Positions 1-9,214 of a DNA stretch of 64,000 nucleotides are shown one piece after another (positions within the stretch are counted from its first letter, which is position 1; the number at the start of each line of letters is the position of its first letter). The DNA comes from Clostridiaceae bacterium Marseille-Q4145 (GTDB lineage: Bacteria > Bacillota > Clostridia > Lachnospirales > Lachnospiraceae), in the NCBI GenBank assembly GCA_018223365.1, contig JAGTTP010000001.1, forward strand, positions 1,054,001 to 1,118,000. The letters run 5' to 3'. The position numbers were made by a program, and so were the translations under genes. Under the pieces are notes generated by a model, which was not told the origin of the DNA, did no database searches, and worked only from the letters and a program-made list of their open reading frames with translations.

Positions 1-88
1 TGAAGATAAATTTGTGGTAGGATATGGACTGGATTATGACCAGCAGTATCGCAACCTGCCGTATATCGGTGTGGTACAGTTTGATTAA
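1..88 (+). CDS. hpt: Hypoxanthine phosphoribosyltransferase, C-terminal end (partial)
   Basis: Only the last 28 codons are inside the window, in the frame that starts at base 2 and stops with TAA at 86-88. The peptide reads DKFVVGYGLDYDQQYRNLPY and continues IGVVQFD, which is the typical C-terminus of bacterial hypoxanthine-guanine phosphoribosyltransferase; the VGYGLDY segment belongs to the purine-binding region. The enzyme salvages hypoxanthine and guanine with PRPP. The next gene is ftsH, and hpt-ftsH is a classic Firmicute gene order, which supports the call. The start and most of the protein lie upstream of the window. Confidence 0.85.
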   Translation, partial: EDKFVVGYGLDYDQQYRNLPYIGVVQFD

Positions 89-109
89 TAACGGGAGGAT
101 ACGAAAAGT

Positions 110-1933
110 TTGAACAGACAATGGAAAGGCATCGGTTCCTATCTGGTATTCTTTGCCCTGATCTGTCTGGTACTGATGTTTTTCGAAGGACAGCTGAAGG
201 AAAGCAGCACGTATACGTACCAGCAGTTTGAGCATGCCATGGAGGAGGGCGAGATTGTGAGCGCCACGATCACGCCTAATCAGGAGACACCGACAGGAAC
301 AGTTATGTATACGCTGAAGGATGGTACTGACAGAATGACCAACATTCTGAATACAGAGACCACCGAGGAGCAGTTGACAGAAGCAGGAATTCCATGTGAC
401 ATTGCAGAGGTGAAAGGACCGGGCTTCTTTGAAACCTATGGTGCATCTCTGCTTATGTGCGGAATTCTGTTTTTCTTCGTGGTTATGACCATGGGAAAAA
501 ATGCCGGAGGCGGAAACGCAAGAATGCTGGATTTCGGAAGAAGCCATGCGCAGATGACATCCGGCGGTGATGCAAAGATTGGTTTCCAGGACGTGGCAGG
601 ACTGGAAGAAGAGAAGGGAGAACTGGAAGAGATTGTGGATTTCTTAAGAAATCCGGGACGTTATACCCGTGTGGGAGCACGAATTCCCAAGGGTGTTCTT
701 CTGGTGGGCCCTCCAGGAACTGGCAAGACCCTGATCGCCAAGGCAGTAGCAGGGGAGGCGGGGGTTCCGTTCTTCAGTATTTCCGGCTCTGATTTTGTGG
801 AAATGTTTGTAGGCGTGGGAGCATCCCGTGTGCGGGATCTGTTTACCAACGCAAAGAAAAATGCGCCCTGCATCGTATTTATTGATGAGATTGATGCGGT
901 AGCCAGAAAACGAGGCACCGGCATGGGCGGCGGACACGATGAAAGAGAGCAGACTCTGAACCAGCTTCTGGTGGAGATGGACGGATTTGGAGTCAATGAA
1001 GGGATCATTGTCATGGCTGCCACCAACCGCGTGGATATTCTTGATCCGGCGATCTTGCGTCCGGGACGTTTTGACCGGAAGATCGGCGTTGCACGTCCGG
1101 ATGTAAAGGGCAGAGAAGCCATCCTGAAAGTACATGCGAAGAACAAACCTATGGGTGAAGATGTGGATCTTCATCAGATCGCCCAGACGACGGCAGGATT
1201 TACCGGAGCAGATCTGGAGAACCTGTTAAATGAAGCTGCCATTATAGCGGCAAAAGAAAACCGCGCTTATATGATGCAGGCAGATATTCAGAAGGCTTTT
1301 ATCAAAGTTGGTATCGGAGCGGAGAAGAAGAGCCGTGTGATTTCCGAGAAGGAAAAACGGATTACTGCTTATCATGAGGCGGGACATGCAATTCTGTTCC
1401 ATGTACTGCCGGATGTGGGACCGGTCTATACGGTGTCTATTATTCCGACGGGAGTAGGCGCAGCTGGTTATACTATGCCGCTTCCGGAGAGAGATGACAT
1501 GTTCAATACCAAAGGCAAGATGCTGCAGACCATTATTGTTGATCTGGGCGGACGTGTGGCAGAGGAGCTGGTCTTCGATGATATTACCACCGGCGCATCC
1601 CAGGATATCAAGCAGGCAACATCTCTTGCCAAAGCCATGGTAACCAAGTATGGCATGTCCGATAAACTGGGTCTGATCAGCTATGGCGGAGATGAGGAAG
1701 AAGTCTTCATCGGACGGGATCTGGCCCATGACAGAGGTTATGGAGAACAGATTGCCGGAGAGATCGATAAAGAAGTGAAGAACATCATTGACAGCTGTTA
1801 TGAGAAAGCGCGGAAGATCATCAGCGATAACCGAGGAGTTCTGGATGCATGTGCAGAGCTTCTGCTTGAGAAAGAGAAGATTACCCGTGAAGAGTTCGAA
1901 GCGTTGTTCCCGGCAGATAAAGCAGAAATATAG
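110..1933 (+). CDS. ftsH: ATP-dependent zinc metalloprotease FtsH
   Basis: A 607-residue membrane-bound AAA+ protease that degrades unfolded and regulatory membrane and cytosolic proteins as a hexamer. Domains in order: TM helix at about residues 10-26, a short extracytoplasmic domain, second TM at about 109-127, AAA+ module with Walker A GPPGTGKT (200-207), Walker B IVFIDEIDA and the second-region-of-homology stretch with PGRFDR, then an M41 protease domain with zinc motif HEAGH (422-426). The start is TTG at 110, placed by GGGAGG at 92-97. It follows hpt by 21 nt and is probably co-transcribed with it. Length is ordinary for the family. The call is secure; only the start codon is less certain. 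Confidence 0.97.
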   Translation: MNRQWKGIGSYLVFFALICLVLMFFEGQLKESSTYTYQQFEHAMEEGEIVSATITPNQETPTGTVMYTLKDGTDRMTNILNTETTEEQLTEAGIPCDIAEVKGPGFFETYGASLLMCGILFFFVVMTMGKNAGGGNARMLDFGRSHAQMTSGGDAKIGFQDVAGLEEEKGELEEIVDFLRNPGRYTRVGARIPKGVLLVGPPGTGKTLIAKAVAGEAGVPFFSISGSDFVEMFVGVGASRVRDLFTNAKKNAPCIVFIDEIDAVARKRGTGMGGGHDEREQTLNQLLVEMDGFGVNEGIIVMAATNRVDILDPAILRPGRFDRKIGVARPDVKGREAILKVHAKNKPMGEDVDLHQIAQTTAGFTGADLENLLNEAAIIAAKENRAYMMQADIQKAFIKVGIGAEKKSRVISEKEKRITAYHEAGHAILFHVLPDVGPVYTVSIIPTGVGAAGYTMPLPERDDMFNTKGKMLQTIIVDLGGRVAEELVFDDITTGASQDIKQATSLAKAMVTKYGMSDKLGLISYGGDEEEVFIGRDLAHDRGYGEQIAGEIDKEVKNIIDSCYEKARKIISDNRGVLDACAELLLEKEKITREEFEALFPADKAEI

Positions 1934-2090
1934 AATGAAATTGTGCAGAATAGCCAAAAACGAATTGCAATTTTTGTGAAGTTTGTGCACACTTTGAGGG
2001 GAGAATATGCTATTATACTTACTGTAAAACCCCCCAATACATTATATAGTTTTTGCTACACCCCATAAGAAACAAGAAATACCTTCTCCT
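1934..2090 (+). other. Non-coding spacer after ftsH
   Basis: No ORF with a ribosome site is seen. The stretch holds a C-run (AAAACCCCCC near 2033) and the segment TTTTTGCTACACCCC near 2051-2065, which resembles TTTTTAGCTACACCC beside the antisense promoter of the small toxin locus at about 12.6 kb. No toxin ORF is present here. It may be a deleted relic of such a locus or chance; the evidence is weak. Confidence 0.3.
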
Positions 2091-2123
2091 AAAAAAGACA
2101 GCATTACCCCCGCTGTCTTTTTT
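2091..2123 (+). terminator. Rho-independent terminator after ftsH
   Basis: AAAAAAGACAGC pairs with GCTGTCTTTTTT around a 9-nt loop (ATTACCCCC). The stem ends in a run of T, and the A/T arms also allow function in the other direction. It separates ftsH from the GH13 gene. Confidence 0.85.
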
Positions 2124-2147
2124 ACTGTCCTTTTTTAGGGAAAGATG

Positions 2148-2176
2148 TTGTTTTTAAGACGCTTTCGGGATATCAT
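2148..2176 (+). promoter_or_regulatory. Probable sigma-A promoter for the GH13 gene
   Basis: TTGTTT (2148-2153), a 17-bp spacer and TATCAT (2171-2176) lie 30 bp upstream of the ATG at 2206. The alternative -10 CATAAT at 2174-2179 is also possible. No catabolite-response element was recognised. Confidence 0.5.
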
Positions 2177-2205
2177 AATAGTAAGAAAAACAGGGAGAAG
2201 CATGC

Positions 2206-4260
2206 ATGAGGGATCAAATAAATCAGGAAGCGCTGTTTAGCGATGAGACCGGTTATTATCGCAGTCCGTCGGAACCGCGCAGGGGAGATCCGGTAACAAT
2301 AAAATTCCGGACTGCCCATGAGAATGTGGATACGGTAACTCTGATCTGCGGAAGCTTCAGACAGAAAATGAAAAGATCTTACAGCCAGGGGCTGTTTGAT
2401 TATTATGTCTGTGAGTGGAAGGTACTGGATGAGCCGGTCCACTATTTTTTTGAAATTCTGTCAGGGGAACAGAAACTTTATTTTGACAAACTGGGAGTCG
2501 CGGATCATCCGCAGGAAGCATATTCTTTTTGCCTGATTCCGGATTTTCACACGCCTCATTGGGCGAAAGGTGCGGTTATGTATCAGATTTATACGGATCG
2601 TTTCTGCAATGGAAATCTATCTAACGATGTGAAAGACCGGGAATACCGGTACCTGAACCGGGATGTGCACCGGGTGACAGACTGGAATCAGCTGCCGGAA
2701 GTATGTGACGTGCAGAATTTTTATGGCGGAGATCTGCAGGGCGTATGGCAGAAGCTTGATTATCTGCAGGAGCTGGGAGTGGAAGTGCTGTATTTGAATC
2801 CTGTCTTTGTATCGCCTTCCAATCATAAATATGATACCCAGGATTATGATTATATTGACCCGCATCTGACTCTGATTACAGAAGACGGGGGAACTCCGCT
2901 GCCTGACGGAGCTGAAGATAACCGGCAGGCCAAAATGTATCGGAAGCGGGTGGTCAGCCTTGAAAACCTGGAGGCCAGCAATGCATGGTTTGCAGGTTTC
3001 CTGCAGGAAATTCACCGTCGTGGGATGAAGGTGATTTTGGATGGTGTGTTTAATCATTGTGGATCCTTTCATAAATGGCTGGATCGGGAATGGCTTTATG
3101 AGGAGGCAGAAGGCTTTGAAAAAGGCGCTTATGTTTCTGCGGACAGTCCATATCGGAATTATTTTCGTTTTCAGGATGAGCAGGGCTGGCCCTGCAATGG
3201 CTCCTACGAGGGCTGGTGGGGCTATGAGACGCTGCCAAAACTGAACTATGAAGCATCGGAGGAATTAAAGAACTATGTATTAGTGCTGGCACAGAAATGG
3301 CTGAAGGCGCCCTATTTTGTGGATGGCTGGAGACTTGATGTGGCGGCAGATCTGGGACACTCGGAGGAATATAATCATCAGTTCTGGCGTGCATTTCGAA
3401 AGGCGGTAAAAGAGGCGGATCCAGAGGCACTGATTCTGGCAGAGCATTATGGAGACTGCAGTGCGTGGCTTCAGGGAGACCAGTGGGATTCGGTTATGAA
3501 CTATGATGCGTTTATGGAACCGATCACCTGGTTTTTAACGGGTATGGAGAAACACAGTGATGACAGGCGGGATGACCTCTATGGCAATGCAGGAGCCTTT
3601 CAGGATGCCATGCTCCGGAACATGGCGCGTTTTTGCGAACCTTCACTGGAGACGGCCATGAATGAACTGTCCAACCATGACCATTCCCGATTTCTTACCA
3701 GAACCAACCGCAAGGTAGGAAGAATTCATACACTGGGTGCAGCTGAGGCTTCTGAAGGCATCCGTAAAGGTGTGATGAAAGAAGCAGTGGTATTTCAGAT
3801 GACCTGGGTGGGATGTCCCACGGTGTATTACGGAGATGAGGCAGGATTATGCGGATTTACGGATCCGGATAACCGGAGAACCTATCCATGGGGACGGGAA
3901 GATCAGGATCTTCTGGCATTTCACCGGGAAATGATCCGCATTCGGAAAGAATATCCGGTATTGAGATATGGTTCCACCCGGTTTCTGACCATGGAGGAAC
4001 AGTTTATCAGCTATGGACGATTCGATGGGCGTGAAACGATCCTTGTGCTTATGAATAATGCCCAGGAAGCACGAAGGGTGGAGATTCCTGTCTGGATGGC
4101 AGAAGTGCCGGAAGAGGCGGAACTGGAATGCCTGATGGAAACCAGTGAAACAGGATATTCCACGAATAATGACAGGTATCCGGTACGGAATGGAATTCTG
4201 TCCCTGACGGTTCCGGGCGTGTGTGGAATGGTTCTTCACATCTGCTCCTGTATTGGGTAA
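2206..4260 (+). CDS. Glycoside hydrolase family 13, neopullulanase/cyclomaltodextrinase-like
   Basis: A 684-residue alpha-amylase-superfamily enzyme without a signal peptide, so probably cytoplasmic and acting on imported maltodextrins, cyclodextrins or pullulan fragments. The N-terminal 120 residues look like the beta-sandwich seen in neopullulanase-type enzymes. The catalytic barrel shows region I DGVFNHC, region II GWRLDVA with nucleophile Asp378, region III LAEHYGD with acid/base Glu413 and region IV SNHDHS with Asp492. A C-terminal beta domain follows. ATG is preceded by GGGAGAAG. It forms a sugar-use neighbourhood with the FGGY kinase and the second GH13 gene, but each seems to have its own promoter. 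The subfamily and exact substrate cannot be fixed by eye. Confidence 0.88.
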   Translation: MRDQINQEALFSDETGYYRSPSEPRRGDPVTIKFRTAHENVDTVTLICGSFRQKMKRSYSQGLFDYYVCEWKVLDEPVHYFFEILSGEQKLYFDKLGVADHPQEAYSFCLIPDFHTPHWAKGAVMYQIYTDRFCNGNLSNDVKDREYRYLNRDVHRVTDWNQLPEVCDVQNFYGGDLQGVWQKLDYLQELGVEVLYLNPVFVSPSNHKYDTQDYDYIDPHLTLITEDGGTPLPDGAEDNRQAKMYRKRVVSLENLEASNAWFAGFLQEIHRRGMKVILDGVFNHCGSFHKWLDREWLYEEAEGFEKGAYVSADSPYRNYFRFQDEQGWPCNGSYEGWWGYETLPKLNYEASEELKNYVLVLAQKWLKAPYFVDGWRLDVAADLGHSEEYNHQFWRAFRKAVKEADPEALILAEHYGDCSAWLQGDQWDSVMNYDAFMEPITWFLTGMEKHSDDRRDDLYGNAGAFQDAMLRNMARFCEPSLETAMNELSNHDHSRFLTRTNRKVGRIHTLGAAEASEGIRKGVMKEAVVFQMTWVGCPTVYYGDEAGLCGFTDPDNRRTYPWGREDQDLLAFHREMIRIRKEYPVLRYGSTRFLTMEEQFISYGRFDGRETILVLMNNAQEARRVEIPVWMAEVPEEAELECLMETSETGYSTNNDRYPVRNGILSLTVPGVCGMVLHICSCIG

Positions 4261-4319
4261 GATGTACTCTTTCCCGGCAGAATCATGCATCTATTTTGGC
4301 GAAAATGACCTTGAATTGT

Positions 4320-4348
4320 TTGAAAAGATATCCGTGCTATGGTATGAT
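4320..4348 (+). promoter_or_regulatory. Sigma-A promoter for the FGGY kinase gene
   Basis: TTGAAA (4320-4325), 17-bp spacer, TATGAT (4343-4348), about 70 bp before the start codon. Good match to consensus in a gene-free gap. Confidence 0.65.
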
Positions 4349-4417
4349 AGAACATAATGGGTCCGGACAGGAAAAGAGGGAAAATACCGGACGATAAGAA
4401 GCAGGAGGGTAAGATTG

Positions 4418-6013
4418 ATGAGCGATGTAAAGAATACAATTGCAAATGGAAAAGCAGTATTGGGAATCGAGTTTGGTTCCACCAGAATCAAAGCAGTGCT
4501 GGTGGATGAGAACAATATGCCGATTGCATCCGGCGATCATGACTGGGAGAACCGGCTGGAGAATGGCGTGTGGACATATACGCTGGAGGATATCTGGACC
4601 GGGCTGCAGGACTGCTATCAGAAGATGACAGAAGATGTAAAGGAAAAATATGGTGTGGCAGTGGAGAAGCTGGCAGCCATCGGATTCAGTGCCATGATGC
4701 ATGGATACCTGGCATTTGACAAAGAAGGCAATCTTCTGGTACCGTTCCGCACCTGGAGAAATACCATTACCCAGGAAGCCTCCGAGGCGTTGACGAAGGT
4801 ATTTAACTTCCATGTACCGCAGCGTTGGAGCATTGCGCATCTGTATCAGGCAATTTTAAATGGAGAAGAGCATGTACCGCAGGTAGACTTCTTTACCACA
4901 CTGGACGGCTATATTCACTGGCAGCTGACCGGAGAAAAAGTACTGGGCGTAGGAAGCGCTTCCGGCATGTTCCCGATTGACTCCACCATCAAGGATTATG
5001 ATAAAGCAATGATTCAGAAATTTGATGAGCTGGTTGCACCGAAGGGATTCCCGTGGAAACTGGAGCATCTGCTTCCGAAGGTTCTGCTGGCAGGTGACAA
5101 AGCCGGTGTGCTGACCGAAGAGGGAGCTAAGAAGCTGGATCCGACCGGAACTCTCCAGGCAGGCTGCCCGTTATGCCCGCCGGAAGGTGACGCCGGAACC
5201 GGTATGGTAGCCACCAACAGTGTGAAACAGCGCACTGGTAATGTATCTGCAGGTACCTCCGTATTTGCCATGATCGTACTGGAGAAAGCATTAAAGAGGG
5301 TGCATGAGGAGATCGATATGGTAACGACTCCGAGCGGAGATGCAGTTGCCATGGTACACTGCAACAACTGTACCTCTGATCTGAATGCATGGGTGAATAT
5401 TTTCAAAGAATTTGCAGAGAGCTTCGGCATTGATGTAGATATGAACAAACTGTTCGGAACTCTTTACAACAAAGCACTGGAAGGTGATAAAGACTGCGGC
5501 GGACTGCTGGCATACAACTATTTCTCCGGAGAGCATATTACCGGATTTGAAGAGGGACGTCCGATGTTCGTTCGTACTCCGGACAGTAAATTCAGTCTGG
5601 CAAACTTTATGCGTGCCAATCTTTACACCTCCCTTGGCGCACTGAAGGTAGGTCTTGATATCCTTCTGAAAGAGGAAGAAGTAGCCATCGACCGCATTAC
5701 CGGACACGGCGGACTCTTTAAGACCAAAGGTGTTGGACAGAAGATCCTGGCAGCTGCCATGGATGCAACCGTATCTGTTATGAAGACGGCAGGAGAAGGC
5801 GGCGCATGGGGAATTGCCCTTTTAGCCTCCTACATGGTAAATAAAGACGCAGGAGAAGCACTGGAAGATTATCTGCAGAACAAAGTCTTCGGCGGAGACG
5901 AGGGTGAGAAGATGGATCCGGATCCGGAGGATGTAAAGGGCTTTGATGAGTTCATCAAGCGTTATCGTGCAGGATTCCCAATTGAGCGGGCAGCAGTTGA
6001 CGCTCTGAAATGA
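4418..6013 (+). CDS. FGGY-family carbohydrate kinase
   Basis: A 531-residue sugar kinase of the FGGY fold (xylulokinase, ribulokinase and rhamnulokinase group), which phosphorylates a ketose or similar sugar with ATP. The N-terminal phosphate-binding motif GIEFGSTRIKAVLVD is clear, as is the second-domain segment GNVSAGTSVFAM and the adenosine-region glycine cluster EGGAWGIALLASY near the C-terminus. ATG at 4418 is preferred over an in-frame TTG three bases earlier, because AGGAGGG at 4403-4409 then sits 8 nt away. No isomerase or aldolase partner lies next to it, so the sugar is unknown. The gene stands alone between its promoter and a strong terminator. Confidence 0.85.
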   Translation: MSDVKNTIANGKAVLGIEFGSTRIKAVLVDENNMPIASGDHDWENRLENGVWTYTLEDIWTGLQDCYQKMTEDVKEKYGVAVEKLAAIGFSAMMHGYLAFDKEGNLLVPFRTWRNTITQEASEALTKVFNFHVPQRWSIAHLYQAILNGEEHVPQVDFFTTLDGYIHWQLTGEKVLGVGSASGMFPIDSTIKDYDKAMIQKFDELVAPKGFPWKLEHLLPKVLLAGDKAGVLTEEGAKKLDPTGTLQAGCPLCPPEGDAGTGMVATNSVKQRTGNVSAGTSVFAMIVLEKALKRVHEEIDMVTTPSGDAVAMVHCNNCTSDLNAWVNIFKEFAESFGIDVDMNKLFGTLYNKALEGDKDCGGLLAYNYFSGEHITGFEEGRPMFVRTPDSKFSLANFMRANLYTSLGALKVGLDILLKEEEVAIDRITGHGGLFKTKGVGQKILAAAMDATVSVMKTAGEGGAWGIALLASYMVNKDAGEALEDYLQNKVFGGDEGEKMDPDPEDVKGFDEFIKRYRAGFPIERAAVDALK

Positions 6014-6041
6014 TTATGCAATAATAAGCCATAAACGAAGG

Positions 6042-6093
6042 CTGCCATAAGCTTAAAGTACCCATATGGGGCTTTCGCTTATGGCAGTTTTTT
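6042..6093 (+). terminator. Rho-independent terminator after the FGGY kinase
   Basis: CTGCCATAAGC (6042-6052) pairs with GCTTATGGCAG (6077-6087), followed by T6. An inner CCCATATGGG palindrome sits in the loop. Confidence 0.88.
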
Positions 6094-6107
6094 TATGGAG
6101 GAGTAAT

Positions 6108-7781
6108 ATGGAAAGAAAATGGTGGCATGATAAAATTGCCTGTCAGCTTTATCCGAAGAGCTATCAGGATTCTGATGGAGACGGAATCGGTGATCTGAAG
6201 GGGATCATCAGCAGACTGGATTATTTGAAAGAACTTGGGATCGATATGGTCTGGCTGTCACCCATCTATGCGTCACCTTTTGTGGATCAGGGATATGACA
6301 TTTCTGATTATTATAAGATCGCACCGGAATTCGGTACCATGGAAGACTTTGAAGAGCTGGTGGCCGGACTGAAAGTGCGGGACATACACCTTATTATGGA
6401 TCTGGTTCTTAATCACTGTTCTGACCAGCACGAATGGTTTCAGAAGGCATTGAAGGATCCTTATGGTCCTTATGGTGATTATTTCTATTTCCGGAAAGGA
6501 AAGAATGGAAAAGCGCCGTCTAACTATCGTTCCTATTTCGGCGGCAGCATGTGGGAGCCGGTGCCTGGCTGGGAGGATCTTTATTATTACCATTCTTTTG
6601 CCAAGGAGCAGCCGGATCTTAACTGGTATAACCCGGCAGTGACCAGGGAACTCTATCAAATGATTAACTGGTGGGCAGAAAAAGGGGTAGATGGATTCCG
6701 GATAGATGCGATCATCAATATCCAGAAGGATCTGTCCTTTCCGGATTACGAGCCGGATGGTCCCGATGGTCTCTGTTCTGCAGACGTGGTGGTAAGTCAT
6801 GCCTCCGGCATCGGAGAGATGCTGGAGGATCTGAAAAAGCATACCTTTGCCCTTCATGATTCTTTTACGGTCGGAGAAGTATTTAATGGAAAAGAAGAAG
6901 AACTGAGGGAATTCATCGGTCCTGACGGACATTTCTCTTCGATCTTTGATTTCTCGCAGCATTTACTTTGTCTGGGGAAACATGGATGGTATGAAGCGAA
7001 GCCTGTGGATTTTAAGACATGGAGAAGTACCCTTTTTGCTTCCCAGGCGGAGGTGGAATCCTTCGGAAGGTATTCCAATATTATTGAAAATCATGATGAG
7101 CCGAGAGGTGCCAGCATGTTTCTGCCGGATTATGGGCAGAATGATGCCGGAGTCAAGATGCTGGGAACTGTCAGTGTTCTGCTCAGGGGAATTCCTTTTA
7201 TTTATCAGGGGCAGGAAATCGGTATGAGAAATGTCAGGAGAACCTCTATCGAGGAGTTCGATGATATCAGTACGAAGGATCAATATGCAGAGGCGCTCGC
7301 AGCAGGACTTGATGAGCAGGAGGCACTTGCCGCCTGCAACCGGCTGAGCAGGGACAATGCCAGAACCCCTATGCAGTGGAGCGGTGGCAAAGAGGCCGGA
7401 TTTACAGAAGGAACACCTTGGCTTGCGGTCAATCCAGATTACCAGAAGATCAATGTGGAAGCCCAGGAGAAAGATCCGGATTCTATCCTTCCTTATTACC
7501 GGAAGCTGACGGCTCTTCGGAAAAATCCTGCTTATAAAGATACGTTTGTGTATGGCTGCCTGAAACCGGTGTATGAGGAGACCGAACAGGTGATGGCTTA
7601 TATCCGGGAATACGAGCATCAGAGGATCCTGGTGATGGGCAACTGGGGACAGGAGGCGGCAGAACTGGAACTTCCGGGTACAGTAAAAGAAGTGCTGCTC
7701 AATAATATGCCGAAAATAAATCTTAATGGAGAACTTTTGCGGATAAGCAGCTGTCAGGCAGTGGTGTTGTTGATGGAATAG
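6108..7781 (+). CDS. GH13 oligo-1,6-glucosidase / alpha-glucosidase
   Basis: A 557-residue cytoplasmic enzyme of the oligo-1,6-glucosidase (MalL/GH13_31-like) type, which cleaves glucose from isomaltose, panose or related oligosaccharides. It opens with the standard WWHDKIACQLYPKSYQDSDG and QDSDGDGIGDLKGI segments. Catalytic residues: Asp200 in GFRIDAI, Glu257 in VGEVF and Asp330 in ENHDEPR. Length is normal. The start at 6108 follows GGAGGAG; an upstream in-frame start at 6066 lies inside the terminator of the previous gene and is rejected. Together with the GH13 gene at 2206 it suggests stepwise degradation of alpha-glucans. The gene for the dehydrogenase follows after 19 nt. Confidence 0.92.
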   Translation: MERKWWHDKIACQLYPKSYQDSDGDGIGDLKGIISRLDYLKELGIDMVWLSPIYASPFVDQGYDISDYYKIAPEFGTMEDFEELVAGLKVRDIHLIMDLVLNHCSDQHEWFQKALKDPYGPYGDYFYFRKGKNGKAPSNYRSYFGGSMWEPVPGWEDLYYYHSFAKEQPDLNWYNPAVTRELYQMINWWAEKGVDGFRIDAIINIQKDLSFPDYEPDGPDGLCSADVVVSHASGIGEMLEDLKKHTFALHDSFTVGEVFNGKEEELREFIGPDGHFSSIFDFSQHLLCLGKHGWYEAKPVDFKTWRSTLFASQAEVESFGRYSNIIENHDEPRGASMFLPDYGQNDAGVKMLGTVSVLLRGIPFIYQGQEIGMRNVRRTSIEEFDDISTKDQYAEALAAGLDEQEALAACNRLSRDNARTPMQWSGGKEAGFTEGTPWLAVNPDYQKINVEAQEKDPDSILPYYRKLTALRKNPAYKDTFVYGCLKPVYEETEQVMAYIREYEHQRILVMGNWGQEAAELELPGTVKEVLLNNMPKINLNGELLRISSCQAVVLLME

Positions 7782-7800
7782 AAAAGAGAGGCTTGATGAT

Positions 7801-8784
7801 ATGGATAAAATCAAAGCAGCGGTGCTCATTGAACTGGATGAGCATCAAAAAGAAGAACTGGAAGCAGCAGGCAAAGATATGGTGGAATTTGTCTACGTGC
7901 CGGAGGATATGAGCAGAGAAGAACGCCTGCCTCTTCTGAAGCAGGCACAGATCATCTTTGGACAGCCGGGGATCAGGGAGATTAATCAATGCGAACATCT
8001 TCGTTGGATTCAGATGAGCTGGGCTGGAACAGATGTTTACACGGCAAGAGAAGGCTTTCCGCGTCAGGTGGCATTGACCAATGCCAGTGGATGTTTTCAT
8101 ATCGTCATTCCGGAATATGTGATGGCAGTGCTGCTGGAACTTTGCAGAAACCTGAAAGCTTATGCAGTACAGCAGCGGGAGAAAAGATGGAGTCCGATCC
8201 CTTCAGAGATGCTTCTCTATGGAAAGCGGGCATTGATTCTTGGTGCAGGGGATATTGGAACTGGTGTGGCAGAACGGCTTTGTGCGTTCGGTGTCAAAAC
8301 AATCGGGATGAGAAGAACAGACCGGAACTATCCGGACTGCTATGATGGAATGATTACGCCGGATGAGCTGGATCAGGAACTGCCGAAGGCAGATATCGTC
8401 ATTAATTGTTTGCCGGGAACCGTAGCAACAAAAGGACTGTTGGATAAACATCGTTTATGTCTGATGAAGGAGAAAGCGCTCCTTGTCAACGTAGGAAGAG
8501 GAAATGTGATTGACACGGAAGCACTGGTCAGTATTCTGAAAGATGGACATCTGGGAGGCGTGGCATTGGATGTCACAGATCCGGAACCATTGCCGGAAGA
8601 TCATCCTCTCTGGAACATGGACCGGGTTATCATTACTCCTCATATTGCCGGACAGAGCTTTGGCTATTCCAAGGACACCGAGGATCGGATTGTCCACTTG
8701 TGGAGCCAGAATCTGAAACGATATCTGGAAGGAAAAGAGCTGGTAAATCGGGTCAGCTTCGAAAACGGCTACGCATCAAAGTAG
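7801..8784 (+). CDS. D-isomer-specific 2-hydroxyacid dehydrogenase family protein
   Basis: A 327-residue NAD(P)-dependent oxidoreductase of the D-2-hydroxyacid dehydrogenase family, which interconverts 2-oxo and 2-hydroxy acids. The Rossmann motif GAGDIG is at 148-153; the catalytic-domain segments VNVGRGNVIDTEAL (active-site Arg) and ITPHIAG (catalytic His) follow. No signal peptide is seen. ATG at 7801 is preceded by GAGAGG. It lies 19 nt after the oligo-1,6-glucosidase gene and is probably in the same transcript, though no metabolic link is obvious. Substrate is not predictable. Confidence 0.87.
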   Translation: MDKIKAAVLIELDEHQKEELEAAGKDMVEFVYVPEDMSREERLPLLKQAQIIFGQPGIREINQCEHLRWIQMSWAGTDVYTAREGFPRQVALTNASGCFHIVIPEYVMAVLLELCRNLKAYAVQQREKRWSPIPSEMLLYGKRALILGAGDIGTGVAERLCAFGVKTIGMRRTDRNYPDCYDGMITPDELDQELPKADIVINCLPGTVATKGLLDKHRLCLMKEKALLVNVGRGNVIDTEALVSILKDGHLGGVALDVTDPEPLPEDHPLWNMDRVIITPHIAGQSFGYSKDTEDRIVHLWSQNLKRYLEGKELVNRVSFENGYASK

Positions 8785-8852
8785 CAAAAACCTTTCAACG
8801 GCGGGGAAAATCAGAGTTCGCAAAAAAAGTTGAAAAAAATTAGAAAAAGTAC

Positions 8853-8881
8853 TTGCATTTTTTCACGGTATGTCCTATAAT
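8853..8881 (+). promoter_or_regulatory. Sigma-A promoter for tRNA-Gln
   Basis: TTGCAT (8853-8858), 17-bp spacer, TATAAT (8876-8881), 42 bp upstream of the mature tRNA. Confidence 0.75.
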
Positions 8882-8922
8882 AACATTCGTTGGTTGACAA
8901 CACACCAACAAAACAACAATTT

Positions 8923-8994
8923 AGGGCTATCGCCAAACGGTAAGGCAACGGACTCTGACTCCGTCATTTCAAGGTTCGAATCCTTGTAGCCCTG
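8923..8994 (+). tRNA. tRNA-Gln (anticodon CTG)
   Basis: AGGGCTA (8923-8929) and TAGCCCT (8987-8993) form the acceptor stem. The anticodon stem ACGGA/TCCGT encloses the loop CTCTGAC with anticodon CTG. The T-loop GGTTCGAATCC is present. The discriminator base is G and CCA is not encoded. The body resembles other bacterial tRNA-Gln genes. It has its own promoter and terminator. Confidence 0.93.
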
Positions 8995-9002
8995 CTAGAA
9001 TG

Positions 9003-9036
9003 AGAGTTTTCCTTGAAAAAGGAGAACTCTTTTTTT
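9003..9036 (+). terminator. Terminator after tRNA-Gln
   Basis: AGAGTTTTCCTT and AAGGAGAACTCT form a 12-bp stem with a GAAA loop and one G-T pair, then a run of T (9031-9036). Confidence 0.9.
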
Positions 9037-9114
9037 CTTGAAATATCAACGCTTTCCGGATTTTCCAGTAAAAGCTGTCGAATGTATGCTTTCTTTTTTT
9101 TCTTCAAAAATTTT

Positions 9115-9214
9115 CCTTTGACAAAGCTGCCGGGAGCCGTGGAGTTCCCCTCAGACAAGACTGCCGGGAGCCGTGGAACTCTCCTTTGACAAAGCTGCCG
9201 GGAGCCGTGGGTCT
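9115..9214. repeat. Three tandem 34-bp imperfect repeats
   Basis: Units begin at 9115, 9149 and 9183 and share the core CTGCCGGGAGCCGTGG; the first and third also share CCTTTGACAAAG. No gene is seen here. The region lies between the tRNA terminator and the lipoprotein gene. Confidence 0.8.

Noticed and set aside
1990..2070. Second type I toxin locus after ftsH
   Set aside because: Shares a TTTTTGCTACACCC-like stretch with the 12.6-kb locus but has no toxin ORF and no promoter pair with proper spacing.
9115..9214. CRISPR array
   Set aside because: The 34-bp units abut one another without unique spacers, and no cas genes are nearby.
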